64,000 bases of DNA from Haloterrigena sp. KLK7 (GCF_037914945.1 NZ_CP149787.1:3720001-3784000), one strand, 5' to 3'; shown: positions 32,565-41,507, counted from the first letter of the stretch. Numbers and translations are program-made. Notes: generated by a model from the sequence alone, not told the origin.

Positions 32565-33416
32565 ATGATCGACGAGACGGTCGAGGAGATTCAGGAGATG
32601 CAGACCCACAGCTCCTCGGTGGTGGCCGTCCGCGCCACGCGCGCCCTCGAGGAGTTGCTCGAGCGGGAGTTCGCCACCGTCGACGAGTACACGCGCGCCC
32701 TCGAGCGCAACGGCTCGGTGCTCCGGCGGGCGAACCCCTCCCACGCCTCGCTGCAGAACGCGGTCCGTGAGGTCGTCGACGACGTCACCGACGCCGATCC
32801 GGAGAGCGTCGAGGCGGCGAAAGAGTACACCCGGGACAAGATCGACGCGGTCGTCTCGCGGGTCGAGTCGGGGAAGGACCTCGCGGCGGAGAACGCCGCC
32901 GACCTCCTCGAGGACGGCGCGACGCTGCTGACCCACGATTACTCGTCGACGGTGCTGGAGGCCCTCGAGCGGGCGACCGACGCGGGAAAGAGCTTCGAGG
33001 TCTACGTCACCGAAGCCCGGCCCCGATACATCGGCCGCAAGACGGCGCGGGCGCTGTCGGACCTCGATGGCGTCGAGACGACGCTGATCACCGACAGCGC
33101 CCACGGGGTCTACCTCGAGGACTGTGACCGCGTCGTCGTCGGCATGGACTGCATCGTCGAGGACACGCTGTACAACCGCGTCGGCACGTTCCCGATCGCG
33201 TCGACGGCCGCACGGCTGGACGTCCCCGTCACCGTCCTCGGCTCGGCGTCGAAGATCGTCAGCGAGGGGTTCGTCTTCGAAAACGAGTTCCGGCCGGGCA
33301 GCGAGGTGATGCCGGAACCCGCGGAGGGCTTCGCCGTCGAAAACCCCAATTACGACGCGACGCCGATCGAACTGCTCGAGAGCGTCGTCACCGACGAGGG
33401 ACGACAGACGTTCTAG
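32565..33416 (+). CDS. eIF2B-alpha/beta/delta-like protein (ribose-1,5-bisphosphate isomerase-type family)
   Basis: A 283-residue member of the IF-2B family. Conserved features: LRRANPSHASLQNAV, ATLLTHDYSSTVLEAL, FEVYVTEARPRYIGRKTARAL, VVVGMDCIVEDTLYNRVGTFPIASTA and VLGSASKIVSEGFVFENE. Relatives act as ribose-1,5-bisphosphate isomerase in the AMP/pentose pathway, methylthioribose-1-phosphate isomerase, or regulatory eIF2B-like subunits. The isomerase-type GMDCIVEDT is retained (Asp in this segment is catalytic in isomerases), but without a full alignment I leave the specific reaction open. Confidence 0.82.
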   Translation: MIDETVEEIQEMQTHSSSVVAVRATRALEELLEREFATVDEYTRALERNGSVLRRANPSHASLQNAVREVVDDVTDADPESVEAAKEYTRDKIDAVVSRVESGKDLAAENAADLLEDGATLLTHDYSSTVLEALERATDAGKSFEVYVTEARPRYIGRKTARALSDLDGVETTLITDSAHGVYLEDCDRVVVGMDCIVEDTLYNRVGTFPIASTAARLDVPVTVLGSASKIVSEGFVFENEFRPGSEVMPEPAEGFAVENPNYDATPIELLESVVTDEGRQTF

Positions 33417-33452
33417 CCCAGTGGCGGCCGCTTGAACGGGATTCGCCCGAAT

Positions 33453-34175
33453 TCACTCGCGTTCGCCGAACGTCCGCGGCGCGCCCTCCGTCGGCGTCGC
33501 CCAGTCGACGGCGTTGCGCAGCACTCGCCGCACGTCCTCGTTCTCGTAGATCGGGTACTCCTCGTGGCCCGGCCGAAAGTAGAAGATCCGGCCGCTGCCC
33601 CGCCGGTAGCAACAGCCGCTGCGGAACACCTCGCCGCCCTCGAACCAGCTGGTGAACACCAGCCGGTCGGGCTCGGGAACGTCGAACGGCTCGCCGTACA
33701 TCTCCGTCCGCGGGAGTTCGATCGATTCGTCCAGCCCGTCGGCGATCGGGTGTCCGGGGTCGACGACCCAGAGCCGTTCCGTCGCGCCGTCCTCGCGGTA
33801 CTGCAGGCTACAGGTCGTGCCCATGAGGCGCTTGAAGACCTTCGAGTAGTGGCCCGAGTGGAGGACGATCAGGCCCATCCCCTCGAGGACGCGCTGCTGA
33901 ACGCGGTCGACGACGTCCGCCGAGACCTCGTCGTGGGCCTCGTGGCCCCACCACAGCAGGACGTCGGTCTCCTCGAGGACTGCCGCGGGAAGGCCGTGTT
34001 CCGGCTCGTCTAACGTCGCGGTACGGATCTCGTGAGCGGGCGTCTCGTCCCGGTCGGCGCCGCCGGCGTCCAGCGCCTCGGCGAGCGTCGCGTGGATCCC
34101 GTCCGGATAGACGGCCGCGACGTCGTCGTCTTCGCGCTCGTGACGGAACTCGTTCCAGATCGTAACGTCGGCCAT
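33453..34175 (-). CDS. ThuA-domain protein (trehalose utilisation family)
   Basis: A 240-residue ThuA-like protein with a glutamine-amidotransferase-like fold. It begins [33 protein letters not shown] and contains [51 protein letters not shown] (residues about 75-125), then [23 protein letters not shown], the ThuA consensus. Members take part in sugar metabolism; enzymatic role is unclear. A TATA-like element sits about 26 bases before the ATG. It is divergent from a Gfo/Idh/MocA oxidoreductase, a frequent partner of ThuA proteins. Confidence 0.92.
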   Translation of the reverse strand: MADVTIWNEFRHEREDDDVAAVYPDGIHATLAEALDAGGADRDETPAHEIRTATLDEPEHGLPAAVLEETDVLLWWGHEAHDEVSADVVDRVQQRVLEGMGLIVLHSGHYSKVFKRLMGTTCSLQYREDGATERLWVVDPGHPIADGLDESIELPRTEMYGEPFDVPEPDRLVFTSWFEGGEVFRSGCCYRRGSGRIFYFRPGHEEYPIYENEDVRRVLRNAVDWATPTEGAPRTFGERE

Positions 34176-34307
34176 CGAGCGGCCATCGTCGCGGACGCCC
34201 TTAGCTGGGGCGATACCGAGCGACGACACTCTGGTTTACGTATGAATTACACCGATCCCGTCCCGTCGATACGGACAGTAATTGTGTAATTCTGGGTGAA
34301 AGACAGC

Positions 34308-34328
34308 CCGATTGTACAGATTAATCGG
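34308..34328. promoter_or_regulatory. Inverted repeat between ThuA and oxidoreductase genes
   Basis: ccgatt and aatcgg arms of 6 bases separated by 9 bases, in the 279-base divergent gap. A possible operator serving either gene; no regulator is adjacent. Confidence 0.3.
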
Positions 34329-34454
34329 TCACAACCCTTATTTCGATCGCCGACCGCTTCTCTCTATGGACTGGGACCGCACACAAACGTCATCGAAATC
34401 GCCCGTTTCGGCTATCGTCTCCTCCCGAAGTATTCCGCAATCGGAGGTTTCGCG

Positions 34455-35579
34455 ATGATCGGCGACGGCCTCGGTATCGGGATCGTCGGCCTGGGCGGCA
34501 TGGGCCACCTCCACGCGCGCAGCGTCTCCGACCTCGGCGCCGACGTCGTCGCCGGCACCGACCTCGTCGAGGCGCAGCGACGACGGTTCGCCGACGAGTT
34601 CGGCGCGCGAACCTACGAGACCCACGAGGAGATGGTCGTCGAAGACGACGTCGACGCCGTTATCGTGACGACGCCCAACCGGTTCCACGAACCGATCGCC
34701 GTCGACGCCCTCGAGGCCGGCTGTCACGTGTTAGTCGAGAAGCCGCTGGCCCACACCTTAGAGAGCGCCGAGCGGATCGCCCGCACCGCCGCGCGCGCGG
34801 ACGGAATCTGCATGGTCGGCTTCCACAACCGCCACGCCGCCTCGATGGCCATGTTCGACGAACAGCACGCTCGCGGCCGGTTCGGCGACCTCACCCACGT
34901 CGAGGCCAACTACGTCCGCCGGCGGGGCGTCCCCGGCCCCGGCTCGTGGTTCACCGACCCCGAACTCGCCGGCGGCGGCGCCCTGCTCGACATCGGCGTC
35001 CACGCGCTCGATCTCGCCCTCTACACGCTCGACTTCCCGGAGATCACGGAGGTCTCCGGCGTCGCCCGGACGACGTTCGGCACCGACGCGGAGTACGCCG
35101 ACCCCGACGGGTTCGGCGACAACTGGGACGCCGAGGCCGAGACCTACGAGGTCGACGACTCCGTCAGCGCGTTCGTCCGCACGGCCGAAGGCCAGACGAT
35201 CTCGCTGGAGGCCGCGTGGGCGACCAATCGCGAGGAGAGCATGGACTTCCGCGTGCGCGGCACCGAGGCCGGCGCGCAGTTCGACATCGGTGACACCAGT
35301 CTCGACATCCTCGAGGCGGGCACCGCGGGCGTCGATCACTACGCCGACGTGACGATGACCGGCGACGAGTCGGTGACCGGCTACACCCAGCAGGACGCGC
35401 AGTTCCTCGAGGCGATCGCCCTGGGCGCGACGCCCGAGACGAACACGGTCGAGGAGGCCCTGACCGTCCAGCGCGTCATCGACGCGATCTACCGCTCGAG
35501 CGAGACGGGACGTGCGACCGAACTCGCCGAACCGGCGGTCTCGGAGTTCCAGCTCGAGCAGGCGACGCGACTCGAGTAG
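34455..35579 (+). CDS. Gfo/Idh/MocA-family NAD(P)-dependent oxidoreductase
   Basis: A 374-residue sugar dehydrogenase-like protein. N-terminal Rossmann motif IGIVGLGGMGHLHARSV (GxGxxG), then VIVTTPNRFHEPIAVDALEAGCHVLVEKPLAHTL with the family EKP lysine, and the catalytic-domain segment AGGGALLDIGVHALDLALYTL (D-x-x-x-H). Substrate is likely a sugar or inositol; not determinable. The start at 34455 begins just before the Rossmann fold; an upstream in-frame ATG at 34296 would add 53 non-conserved residues. Divergent from the ThuA gene, suggesting a joint role in carbohydrate use. Confidence 0.92.
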   Translation: MIGDGLGIGIVGLGGMGHLHARSVSDLGADVVAGTDLVEAQRRRFADEFGARTYETHEEMVVEDDVDAVIVTTPNRFHEPIAVDALEAGCHVLVEKPLAHTLESAERIARTAARADGICMVGFHNRHAASMAMFDEQHARGRFGDLTHVEANYVRRRGVPGPGSWFTDPELAGGGALLDIGVHALDLALYTLDFPEITEVSGVARTTFGTDAEYADPDGFGDNWDAEAETYEVDDSVSAFVRTAEGQTISLEAAWATNREESMDFRVRGTEAGAQFDIGDTSLDILEAGTAGVDHYADVTMTGDESVTGYTQQDAQFLEAIALGATPETNTVEEALTVQRVIDAIYRSSETGRATELAEPAVSEFQLEQATRLE

Positions 35580-35817
35580 CTGCGTTCTTCTCTCTTCTCC
35601 GACGTGTTTCGAACCGACTACTGGCGTTTCTATCGGGCTCTATAAGAATCGGCAGACCTCTTCGTCTAAGACTGTCTGCGAAGAGATACTTGATCAGTCC
35701 GTTTTCATGGCAACGACGGAGACGCGACTGTGAGTTTTCCAGTCGCGTCTCCGTATTATAAAATAATAGGAAGTAGATAGAAAAATATAATTCGTTCCAG
35801 TTGGTTGGTTTCACTGC
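35580..35817. other. Gap with two hairpins
   Basis: Contains a smaller hairpin (ctcttcg/cgaagag, about 35659-35687) and the long perfect hairpin at 35716-35754, followed by an AT-rich tract (attataaaataata) that may act as the promoter of the next gene. Confidence 0.5.
35716..35754 (+). terminator. Perfect 15-bp hairpin
   Basis: acggagacgcgactg, a 9-base loop, and the exact complement. Archaea normally end transcription at T-runs without such hairpins, so this may be a processing signal, a terminator of the oxidoreductase gene, or the remains of a mobile element end. Confidence 0.4.
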
Positions 35818-36261
35818 ATGCAGCGGCGAGCACTACTCAAAACGGCCGGCGCGTCACTCGTCGCCGGAGCAGCGATTACCGGAACGACGGCGGCTAGCGA
35901 CGACGATCCGCAAACAGTCTCCTTCGAGTACATCAGTGCCGAAGACGCGGGCGTGGGCCCGGACGAGTATCGCGTCGAATCGGCCGGCGACCACATCGTC
36001 GTAATCACAGGATCTGTAGAGGTACCGTCAGTAAATTGTCACAGACCCGAAGTCGCCGGTGTCGAGTCGACCGCAGACGAGGATGTCGTGCAGCTGAAAC
36101 TAGTTAGTCCCAATACTGTCTGTTTACCGGCTTTTAGCACCGTCGGGTTCCGCATCGAACTCGAGCACGTCGACGATCCCCGTGATGTCGGTCTCGAGGT
36201 CGTTAATACGGACGAGGCGCCCGGTAACTACTCCAAAACGCTCACGCGCGTCGACGAGTGA
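35818..36261 (+). CDS. Secreted protein with Tat signal, unrecognised
   Basis: A 147-residue protein with a twin-arginine signal (MQRRALLKTAGASLVAGAAITGTTAAS, residues 1-27; cleavage probably after A-S-A type region near 26). The mature part is predicted to be a beta-sandwich (VSFEYISAEDAG, YRVESAGDHIVVITGSVEV, VGFRIELEHVDD). Two cysteines (CHRPEVAGVES and TVCLPAF) could form a disulfide. Codon use is a little less GC-rich than in neighbouring genes. Follows an AT-rich tract and a strong hairpin. No family is recognised. Confidence 0.7.
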   Translation: MQRRALLKTAGASLVAGAAITGTTAASDDDPQTVSFEYISAEDAGVGPDEYRVESAGDHIVVITGSVEVPSVNCHRPEVAGVESTADEDVVQLKLVSPNTVCLPAFSTVGFRIELEHVDDPRDVGLEVVNTDEAPGNYSKTLTRVDE

Positions 36262-36468
36262 GGGCGGCTTGCGGCGACGATCGCGTTCGAATCGAACTCG
36301 AGTACGAGGCAGACGACCGGTCGGAAACCGGGTCGTCTCAACGGCGATTCGCCGTCAGACTCTCGAGTTCCGACGGTGAATCGAGATGGCGATCTCTCGT
36401 GTCTCGGAAGAGGACCTGGCGGCCGCTGACCGTGTCTGATCGAACAGCGAGAAAAGCGGCGAGCCGAC

Positions 36469-37200
36469 TTACAGCACTTCGTCGAAGTCGTGGTGGCCGT
36501 GGATGTCGACGCCCTCGTCGGTGATCTCACAGAGGAAGACGCCGTTACCGGAGCCGGTGTCGCGCTCGACGGCGGACTTGATGCCGTGGGCCGCGACCGA
36601 GACGGCCTCCTCGTTGGACATGTCCTCCTCGTAGGCCTGCTCGAGGTGACCGTAGGCGAGTTGCATCCCGGAGCCGGTGACGGTGTAGTCGTCCTCCATG
36701 ACGCCGCCGGCGGGGTCGATGCTGTAGACGTGGCTGCCCTCCTCGTCGACGCCGCCCAGAATCGGGTGGATGGCGAAGAACGGGCCGCCGCGGGCGAAGT
36801 TGCCCGCCAGCGTCGCGAGCGCGTCGATGCTCATCTCTTCGCCGCGTCGGGACTCGTAGAGGTTGACCTCGGCGCGGAGACTCGAGATGAACGACTGAGC
36901 GCCGCCGACCGAGCCGACGAGCGTTAACGCGGCGGTCGGGTGGATCTGCTCGACCTTCTGGACGTTCTTGTTCGAGACGAACCGGCCGCCGAGGCTGGCG
37001 CGCATGTCCGTCGCGATGACGACGCCGTCGGCCGTCGAGATGCCGATGGTCGTCGTCCCGGTCTTGTTGACGTTCTCGAGGTCGGCCCGCGTCAGGTCGT
37101 TCTGGGGCATCGACCCGATTTCGGGCTCGTAGGGGTTCGGATCGTCGGCCAACTGGTCGACGGTACGGGAGAAGTCCGAATTATGCTGAGGTGCTCGCAT
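36469..37200 (-). CDS. psmB: Proteasome beta subunit
   Basis: A 243-residue 20S proteasome beta subunit. A 48-residue propeptide ends at Lys-Thr-Gly; autocleavage before Thr49 exposes the catalytic N-terminal threonine (TTTIGIST). GGRFVSNKNVQKVEQIHPTAALTLVGSVGGAQS and the conserved catalytic Lys/Asp region ATDMRA are present. It forms the inner rings of the 20S core with alpha subunits for ATP-dependent proteolysis with PAN. The ATG at 37200 was chosen because a TATA element lies 28 bases upstream; the longer frame adds 15 non-conserved residues. Confidence 0.96.
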   Translation of the reverse strand: MRAPQHNSDFSRTVDQLADDPNPYEPEIGSMPQNDLTRADLENVNKTGTTTIGISTADGVVIATDMRASLGGRFVSNKNVQKVEQIHPTAALTLVGSVGGAQSFISSLRAEVNLYESRRGEEMSIDALATLAGNFARGGPFFAIHPILGGVDEEGSHVYSIDPAGGVMEDDYTVTGSGMQLAYGHLEQAYEEDMSNEEAVSVAAHGIKSAVERDTGSGNGVFLCEITDEGVDIHGHHDFDEVL

Positions 37201-37223
37201 TGACGAAACGTTACGGCCGGCAC

Positions 37224-37233
37224 GGTATAAAAC
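37224..37233 (-). promoter_or_regulatory. TATA box of psmB
   Basis: On the minus strand gttttatacc is centred 28 bases before the psmB start, giving a leaderless transcript. Confidence 0.6.
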
Positions 37234-37333
37234 ACCGGCGGTCACCTCGGGGGTTTCCGCTTTCCGGACCGGCGGCTCTCGAGGCGAGCGTCGACAGAAA
37301 CGGCGGTTTCGGCGTCGGTCCGGACGGATTCGT

Positions 37334-37510
37334 TTACTCCTCGTGTTGCTTGGCCTCGAGGGCGTCCTCGACGTTCGCGAGGACGCGGTGGATCGGTAGC
37401 GTGACGCCGGCCTGGCGGGCGGCGATCGCGAGGGGCATCGCGACGATGCCGGTCAGGATGCACAGTTGGTACAGGGCGAACAGGGTCGCGTGGTACACGC
37501 GGGATATCAT
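37334..37510 (-). CDS. Small conserved-looking membrane-associated protein (58 aa)
   Basis: A short gene found by reading the minus strand: ATG at 37510, stop at 37334. The peptide begins MISRVYHATLFALYQLCIL, followed by TGIVAMPLAIAARQAGVTLP and ends IHRVLANVEDALEAKQHEE. One hydrophobic helix (residues 8-33) precedes an amphipathic C-terminus. Its codons are of haloarchaeal type, and a strong TATA (atatataaac, 37539-37549) lies about 35 bases upstream. The pattern LYQLCIL...G.A..P.A..ARQ.GV.LP.HR recalls small proteins I have seen in other haloarchaea, but no function is known. Confidence 0.7.
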   Translation of the reverse strand: MISRVYHATLFALYQLCILTGIVAMPLAIAARQAGVTLPIHRVLANVEDALEAKQHEE

Positions 37511-37881
37511 CGACGTTCAGCCATGGCCAGACGATGGGCATATATAAACTTTCTCGTAATTCGTTGACTATAACGATCGATAGGTAGGATCTAGGTCGAC
37601 GCAGTCGTGCGATTCAACTGTAGTTGTATTACGAACCACTCGAGGCGCACTCGGATCGATGTACGACTATCCAGACGGCAATTGACCCGCTCAATTCTCG
37701 TAACTTATGGGAACGATTCGGCTCACGTGCGCACCCGGTGCGCGCCGGTCGCGTCGCAGTTGAGACGCGCCGACCGCGGATCTCGTCGCGAGTCCGATCG
37801 AGAACGATGCGGGCTCGAGAACGCGGTCGTTTGCCGGCGACGAACCGCAAGACAGGAAACCCCCCGGAACGACCACGAGGT
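37511..37881. other. Gene-free stretch of about 370 bases
   Basis: Beyond the TATA of the 58-residue gene at its left end, I see nothing coding. Composition is moderately AT-rich from 37520 to 37720 and returns to GC-rich before DUF555. The frame that extends upstream from DUF555 does not look coding. Confidence 0.45.
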
Positions 37882-38235
37882 ATGGGCAATTATCTCGTCG
37901 CGATGGAAGCCGCATGGCTCGTTCGTGACGTCGAGGAGATCGACGACGCGATTGGCGTCGCCGTCAGCGAAGCCGGGAAACGACTGAACAGCGAGGACAT
38001 GGACTACGTCGAGGTCGAGGTCGGCGCGACGGGCTGTCCCGCCTGCGGCGAACCCTTCGACTCGGCCTTCATCGCGGCCGACACCGCGCTCGTGGGGCTG
38101 GCCCTCGAGATGGAAGTGTACAACGCCGACAGCGAGGAACACGCCTCCCGAATCGCCAAGAGCGAGGTCGGCGGCGCGCTGCGGGACGTTCCCCTCTCGG
38201 TCGTCGACATCATCGAGACGGAAGAAGAGGACTGA
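37882..38235 (+). CDS. DUF555 / UPF0212 family protein
   Basis: A 117-residue archaeal protein of the DUF555 family: MGNYLVAMEAAWLVRDVEEIDDAIGVAVSEAGKRLN opens the chain, the CPACGEPFDSAFIAADTALVGLALEMEVYNADSEEHASRIAKSEVG block is the family core with one CxxC. Conserved across euryarchaea; function not established. The ATG at 37882 gives the family-typical start. Confidence 0.9.
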   Translation: MGNYLVAMEAAWLVRDVEEIDDAIGVAVSEAGKRLNSEDMDYVEVEVGATGCPACGEPFDSAFIAADTALVGLALEMEVYNADSEEHASRIAKSEVGGALRDVPLSVVDIIETEEED

Positions 38236-38331
38236 TCTCGCGTCGATCGCCGACCGACGGCGTCGACCGACCGTCGCGGACGGTGTCAGCCGACCCAAAG
38301 TATTTTTGATAACCCGCAGTTATTGATCCGT

Positions 38332-38871
38332 ATGGAACTACCGACGCCCGCGGATCTGCGCCAGCGCCGTACCGAACTCGGGCTGACCCAGAGCGAACTC
38401 GCGGAGACGGCCGACGTCTCACAGCCCCTGATCGCCCGGATCGAGGGCGGGGACGTCGACCCGCGGCTCTCGACGCTGCGGCGCATCGTCAACGCCCTCG
38501 AGAAGGCCGAGAGCGACGTCGTCCGCGCCGAGGACCTGATGAACGAGGCCGTCGTCAACGTTTCTCCCGACGACGCCGTCAAAGAGGCCGCTCGGAAAAT
38601 GGAGGAGGAAGCCTACTCCCAGCTCGCCGTCATTCAGGACGGCATTCCGGTGGGCTCGATCAGCCAGAGCGACCTCGTCCACCTCGATTCGGAGGCCCGC
38701 GACGAACCCGTCGAGGAGCACATGAGCGAGAGCTTTCCGACGGTGTCGAAGGACGCGACGTTAGACGAGATCAGCAACCTGCTCGAGCACTACAAGGCCG
38801 TGATGATCACCGAGGCCGGCGAGACGGTCGGGATCATCACCGAAGCGGACATCGCCTCGCGGTTCTCCTAG
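38332..38871 (+). CDS. XRE-type transcriptional regulator with two CBS domains
   Basis: A 179-residue protein: residues 6-60 are a helix-turn-helix of the Cro/cI class (LRQRRTELGLTQSELAETADVSQPLIARIEGGDVDPRLSTLRRIVNAL) and residues 65-178 hold a CBS pair (AVVNVSPDDAVKEAARKM; SFPTVSKDATLDEISNLL, each with the following VGSISQSDLV / VGIITEADIA strand). The CBS pair may sense an adenosyl ligand and tune DNA binding. The ATG at 38332 is preferred over 38323. Found in many archaea; target genes unknown. Convergent with urtE. Confidence 0.9.
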   Translation: MELPTPADLRQRRTELGLTQSELAETADVSQPLIARIEGGDVDPRLSTLRRIVNALEKAESDVVRAEDLMNEAVVNVSPDDAVKEAARKMEEEAYSQLAVIQDGIPVGSISQSDLVHLDSEARDEPVEEHMSESFPTVSKDATLDEISNLLEHYKAVMITEAGETVGIITEADIASRFS

Positions 38872-38923
38872 TCGGTCGGTCCTCGAATCGGCGGCTCCCC
38901 TCGTCGGTCCTCGAGCCCGCAGA

Positions 38924-39622
38924 TCACACCGCCAGATACTCCGTCACCGCGTCCCGCGACTGGAGGCGGTCGCGACCGAGCTCGTCGACGATCTCCCCCT
39001 TGTCGATGGCGTAGCAGCGTTCCGCGAGGTTCTGGACGACGTGGAGGTTCTGTTCGACGAAGCAGATCGTCGTCCCGAGTTCCTCGTTGACGCTCCGCAG
39101 GTCTCGCGTGATGTCCTGGACGATCGAGGGCTGGACGCCCTCAGAGGGTTCGTCCAGCAGCAGGAGGTCGGGGTTGCCGATCAGCGCGCGACCGATAGCG
39201 AGCATCTGCTGTTGGCCGCCGCTCATCGTCCCCGCCTCCTGACCGCGCCGTTCCTCGAGGATCGGGAAGTAATCGTAGACGGCCTCGTACTGCAACCGGT
39301 CGTCGCCCGCGTTGATCGTCTCGCCCATCCGCAGGTTCTCCTCGACGGTCAACTCGGGGAAGACGTCCCGGCCCTGCGGAATGTAGCCCATCCCGCGACG
39401 GGCGCGGACGTCGGCCGGTTCGTCGGTGACGTCCTCGCCGTCGAACTCGATCCGGCCCTCGTCGGCCTCGAGCAGACCCATGACGGCCTTGATTAGCGTC
39501 GTCTTGCCGACGCCGTTTTTCCCCATGATACCGACGATCTCTCCCTCGTCGACGCTGACGTCGACGCCGCGGAGGATCGGTGTCTTGCCGTATGACGCGG
39601 ATAGATTGGTGATATCGAGCAT
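38924..39622 (-). CDS. urtE: Urea-type ABC transporter ATPase UrtE (LivF-like)
   Basis: A 232-residue ABC ATPase. Walker A GKNGVGKTTLIKAV at about 35-48, signature TMSGGQQQMLAIGRAL, Walker B LLLLDEPSEGVQPSI, H-loop region FVEQNL. The S-E-G-V-Q-P segment is typical of the UrtE/LivF subfamily. Last gene of the leftward urtABCDE operon; start overlaps the urtD stop by one base. The transporter is of the branched-chain amino-acid/urea class, and urea is inferred from the adjacent urease operon. Confidence 0.9.
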   Translation of the reverse strand: MLDITNLSASYGKTPILRGVDVSVDEGEIVGIMGKNGVGKTTLIKAVMGLLEADEGRIEFDGEDVTDEPADVRARRGMGYIPQGRDVFPELTVEENLRMGETINAGDDRLQYEAVYDYFPILEERRGQEAGTMSGGQQQMLAIGRALIGNPDLLLLDEPSEGVQPSIVQDITRDLRSVNEELGTTICFVEQNLHVVQNLAERCYAIDKGEIVDELGRDRLQSRDAVTEYLAV

Positions 39623-40401
39623 TAGTCGTCCTCTCCGAGGTAGATCCGCTTGACTTCGGGATCGCTCGTGACCGCCTCGATGGAGCCCTCCCTGAAGATC
39701 GAGCCCTGATCGAGGACGGTGACGCGATCCGCGATCGATTCGACGAAGTCGATGTCGTGTTCGATGACGATCAACGCGACGCCGTCGTCGTCCGAAATCT
39801 CCCGCAGGAGGTCGGCGATCTCCGCGGTCTCCTCGACCGAGAGCCCGGCGACGGGTTCGTCCAGCAACATCAGTTTCGGCTCGAGCGCCATCGCCATCCC
39901 GATCTCGAGTCGCTGCTGTTGGCCGTGCGAGAGGTCGGACGCGACGGTCCCGCGCTCGGCGAGCAGATCGAACCGGTCGAGGATCTCGGTCGTTCGTTCC
40001 TCGAACTCGTCGCTGTCGGCGACCTGCTGGAGCGGAATCCGCAGGTTCCCCGCGACGGTCAGCCCCTCGTAGATGCTCGGAACCTGGAACTTCATGCTGA
40101 TGCCGCGGTTGACCCGCTCGTGGGACGGCAGCTCGGTGATCTCGTGGCCGTCGTAGTAGATCTCCCCGGCGGTGGGCTCGAGCTGGCCCGTCAACAGGTT
40201 GAGGAAGGTGCTCTTCCCCGCGCCGTTGGGACCGATGAGACAGCGCAGTTCCCCCTCCTCTACGGCGAAGTCGACGTCGTCGGTCGCGGTGAGCCCGCCG
40301 AACTCCTTGCGCAGGTCCCGCATCTGCAGGATCCGCGAGGAACCCTCACCGGTCTCGTCGACGGCCTGCGTCGTCATGACGGTCGGGTCGCTAGCGCCCA
40401 T
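39622..40401 (-). CDS. urtD: Urea-type ABC transporter ATPase UrtD (LivG-like)
   Basis: A 259-residue ABC ATPase. Walker A GPNGAGKSTFLNLL near residue 56, signature DLSHGQQQRLEIGMAMAL, Walker B LMLLDEPVAGLSVEETAEIADLL, then VIEHDIDF. The SHGQQQ and AGLS variants fit UrtD. The ATG at 40401 gives a 20-residue acidic start before the ATPase; the longer frame is antisense-like. One-base overlap with urtC stop on one side and with urtE on the other. Energises uptake with UrtE. Confidence 0.9.
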   Translation of the reverse strand: MGASDPTVMTTQAVDETGEGSSRILQMRDLRKEFGGLTATDDVDFAVEEGELRCLIGPNGAGKSTFLNLLTGQLEPTAGEIYYDGHEITELPSHERVNRGISMKFQVPSIYEGLTVAGNLRIPLQQVADSDEFEERTTEILDRFDLLAERGTVASDLSHGQQQRLEIGMAMALEPKLMLLDEPVAGLSVEETAEIADLLREISDDDGVALIVIEHDIDFVESIADRVTVLDQGSIFREGSIEAVTSDPEVKRIYLGEDD

Positions 40402-41507
40402 CAGTCGCTCACCTCCTCGGTCCCGGCCGGGGTATCCGCCGGCGTCGGCTCGGACGAGCGGTAGTCGACGATCGCGTCGCGGAGCCGCGGCGCGACCCCC
40501 TCGGGCATCACGAGGACGACGAACACCAGCAGCGAGCCGATGATCACCAGTGCCCACTCACTGCCCGACAATGCGAGCTGGTAGTCGACGAACTGGATCG
40601 CGAGCGCGGCGCCGACGGTGCCGATCAGCGAGGTCCGACCGCCGACGCTGGCCCAGACGACCGGCAGGGCGGCGGCGGTGATGCCGAACACGCTCGGATC
40701 GATGTAGTTGTTCTGCGTCGTGAACAGGACGCCGCTGAGGCCGGCGATCGCGCCGCCGAGCGTGAAGACGGCGAACTTGATGAACGTCGTGTTATAGCCG
40801 AACATCTCGGTCCGGCTCTCGTCCTCGCGAGTCGCGACCATCGCGTACCCGAACTGGCTGTTGACCAGCGCGCGCAGTCCGAGGTAGGTCGCCACGAGCG
40901 CGCCCAGCGTCACGTAGTAGTGGGCGACGATCCCGACCTCGAAACCGGTCGAGCCGATCCCGACGGCGAGGTCGGGGACGCCGCTCATGCCGTTGAAGCC
41001 GCCGAGGCGGGCGTCGCCGATCGCCCACTCGCCGCCGGCGGTCTGGCCCATGAACGTGTAGAGGACCAGGGCGACGACCAGCGTCATGATCGTCACGTAG
41101 ACGTCCCGGACGCCGCCGTAGAACATGAAGTAGCCCAGCGCGGCGGCGAAGGCCGTCGAGGCGGCGACGCCCGCCAGCAGGCCAAGCGTCGCGCCGGCCG
41201 GCGTCGGCACGTTGATCGCGACGACGCCGAACGCGTAGCCGGCGACGCCGAAGAAGGCCACCTGCCCGAAGCTGAGGATGCCGCAGTAGCCCCAGATGAA
41301 CGCGAGGCTCACCCCGAGCAGGGCGTAGGCGAGGAACACGGCGCCGATCTCGGCGGCGTAGTAGCCGAAGAGGACCGGCAGCGCCGCGAGGACGGCCACG
41401 GCGACGGCGAAGCCGAGCCAGAACCCCGGCGTGTTGCCCATCGTGTTCGGCCCCTCGAACGGCCGACGGAGCCCGGCCAGGGGTCCGTCGCTCGAGTCGA
41501 CGCTCAT
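40401..41507 (-). CDS. urtC: Urea-type ABC transporter permease UrtC (LivM-like)
   Basis: A 368-residue membrane protein with about ten helices. The LivM-like EAA loop is seen in the region LAFIWGYCGILSFGQVAFFGVAGYAFGV (conserved GQ-A-FFG) and MVATREDESRTEMFGYNTTFIKFAVFTLGGAIAGLSGVLFT. N-terminal tail is soluble, C-terminal tail (SEPTPADTPAGTEEVSD) cytoplasmic. It overlaps urtB at ATGA (41504-41507). Forms the channel together with UrtB. Confidence 0.92.
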   Translation of the reverse strand: MSVDSSDGPLAGLRRPFEGPNTMGNTPGFWLGFAVAVAVLAALPVLFGYYAAEIGAVFLAYALLGVSLAFIWGYCGILSFGQVAFFGVAGYAFGVVAINVPTPAGATLGLLAGVAASTAFAAALGYFMFYGGVRDVYVTIMTLVVALVLYTFMGQTAGGEWAIGDARLGGFNGMSGVPDLAVGIGSTGFEVGIVAHYYVTLGALVATYLGLRALVNSQFGYAMVATREDESRTEMFGYNTTFIKFAVFTLGGAIAGLSGVLFTTQNNYIDPSVFGITAAALPVVWASVGGRTSLIGTVGAALAIQFVDYQLALSGSEWALVIIGSLLVFVVLVMPEGVAPRLRDAIVDYRSSEPTPADTPAGTEEVSD

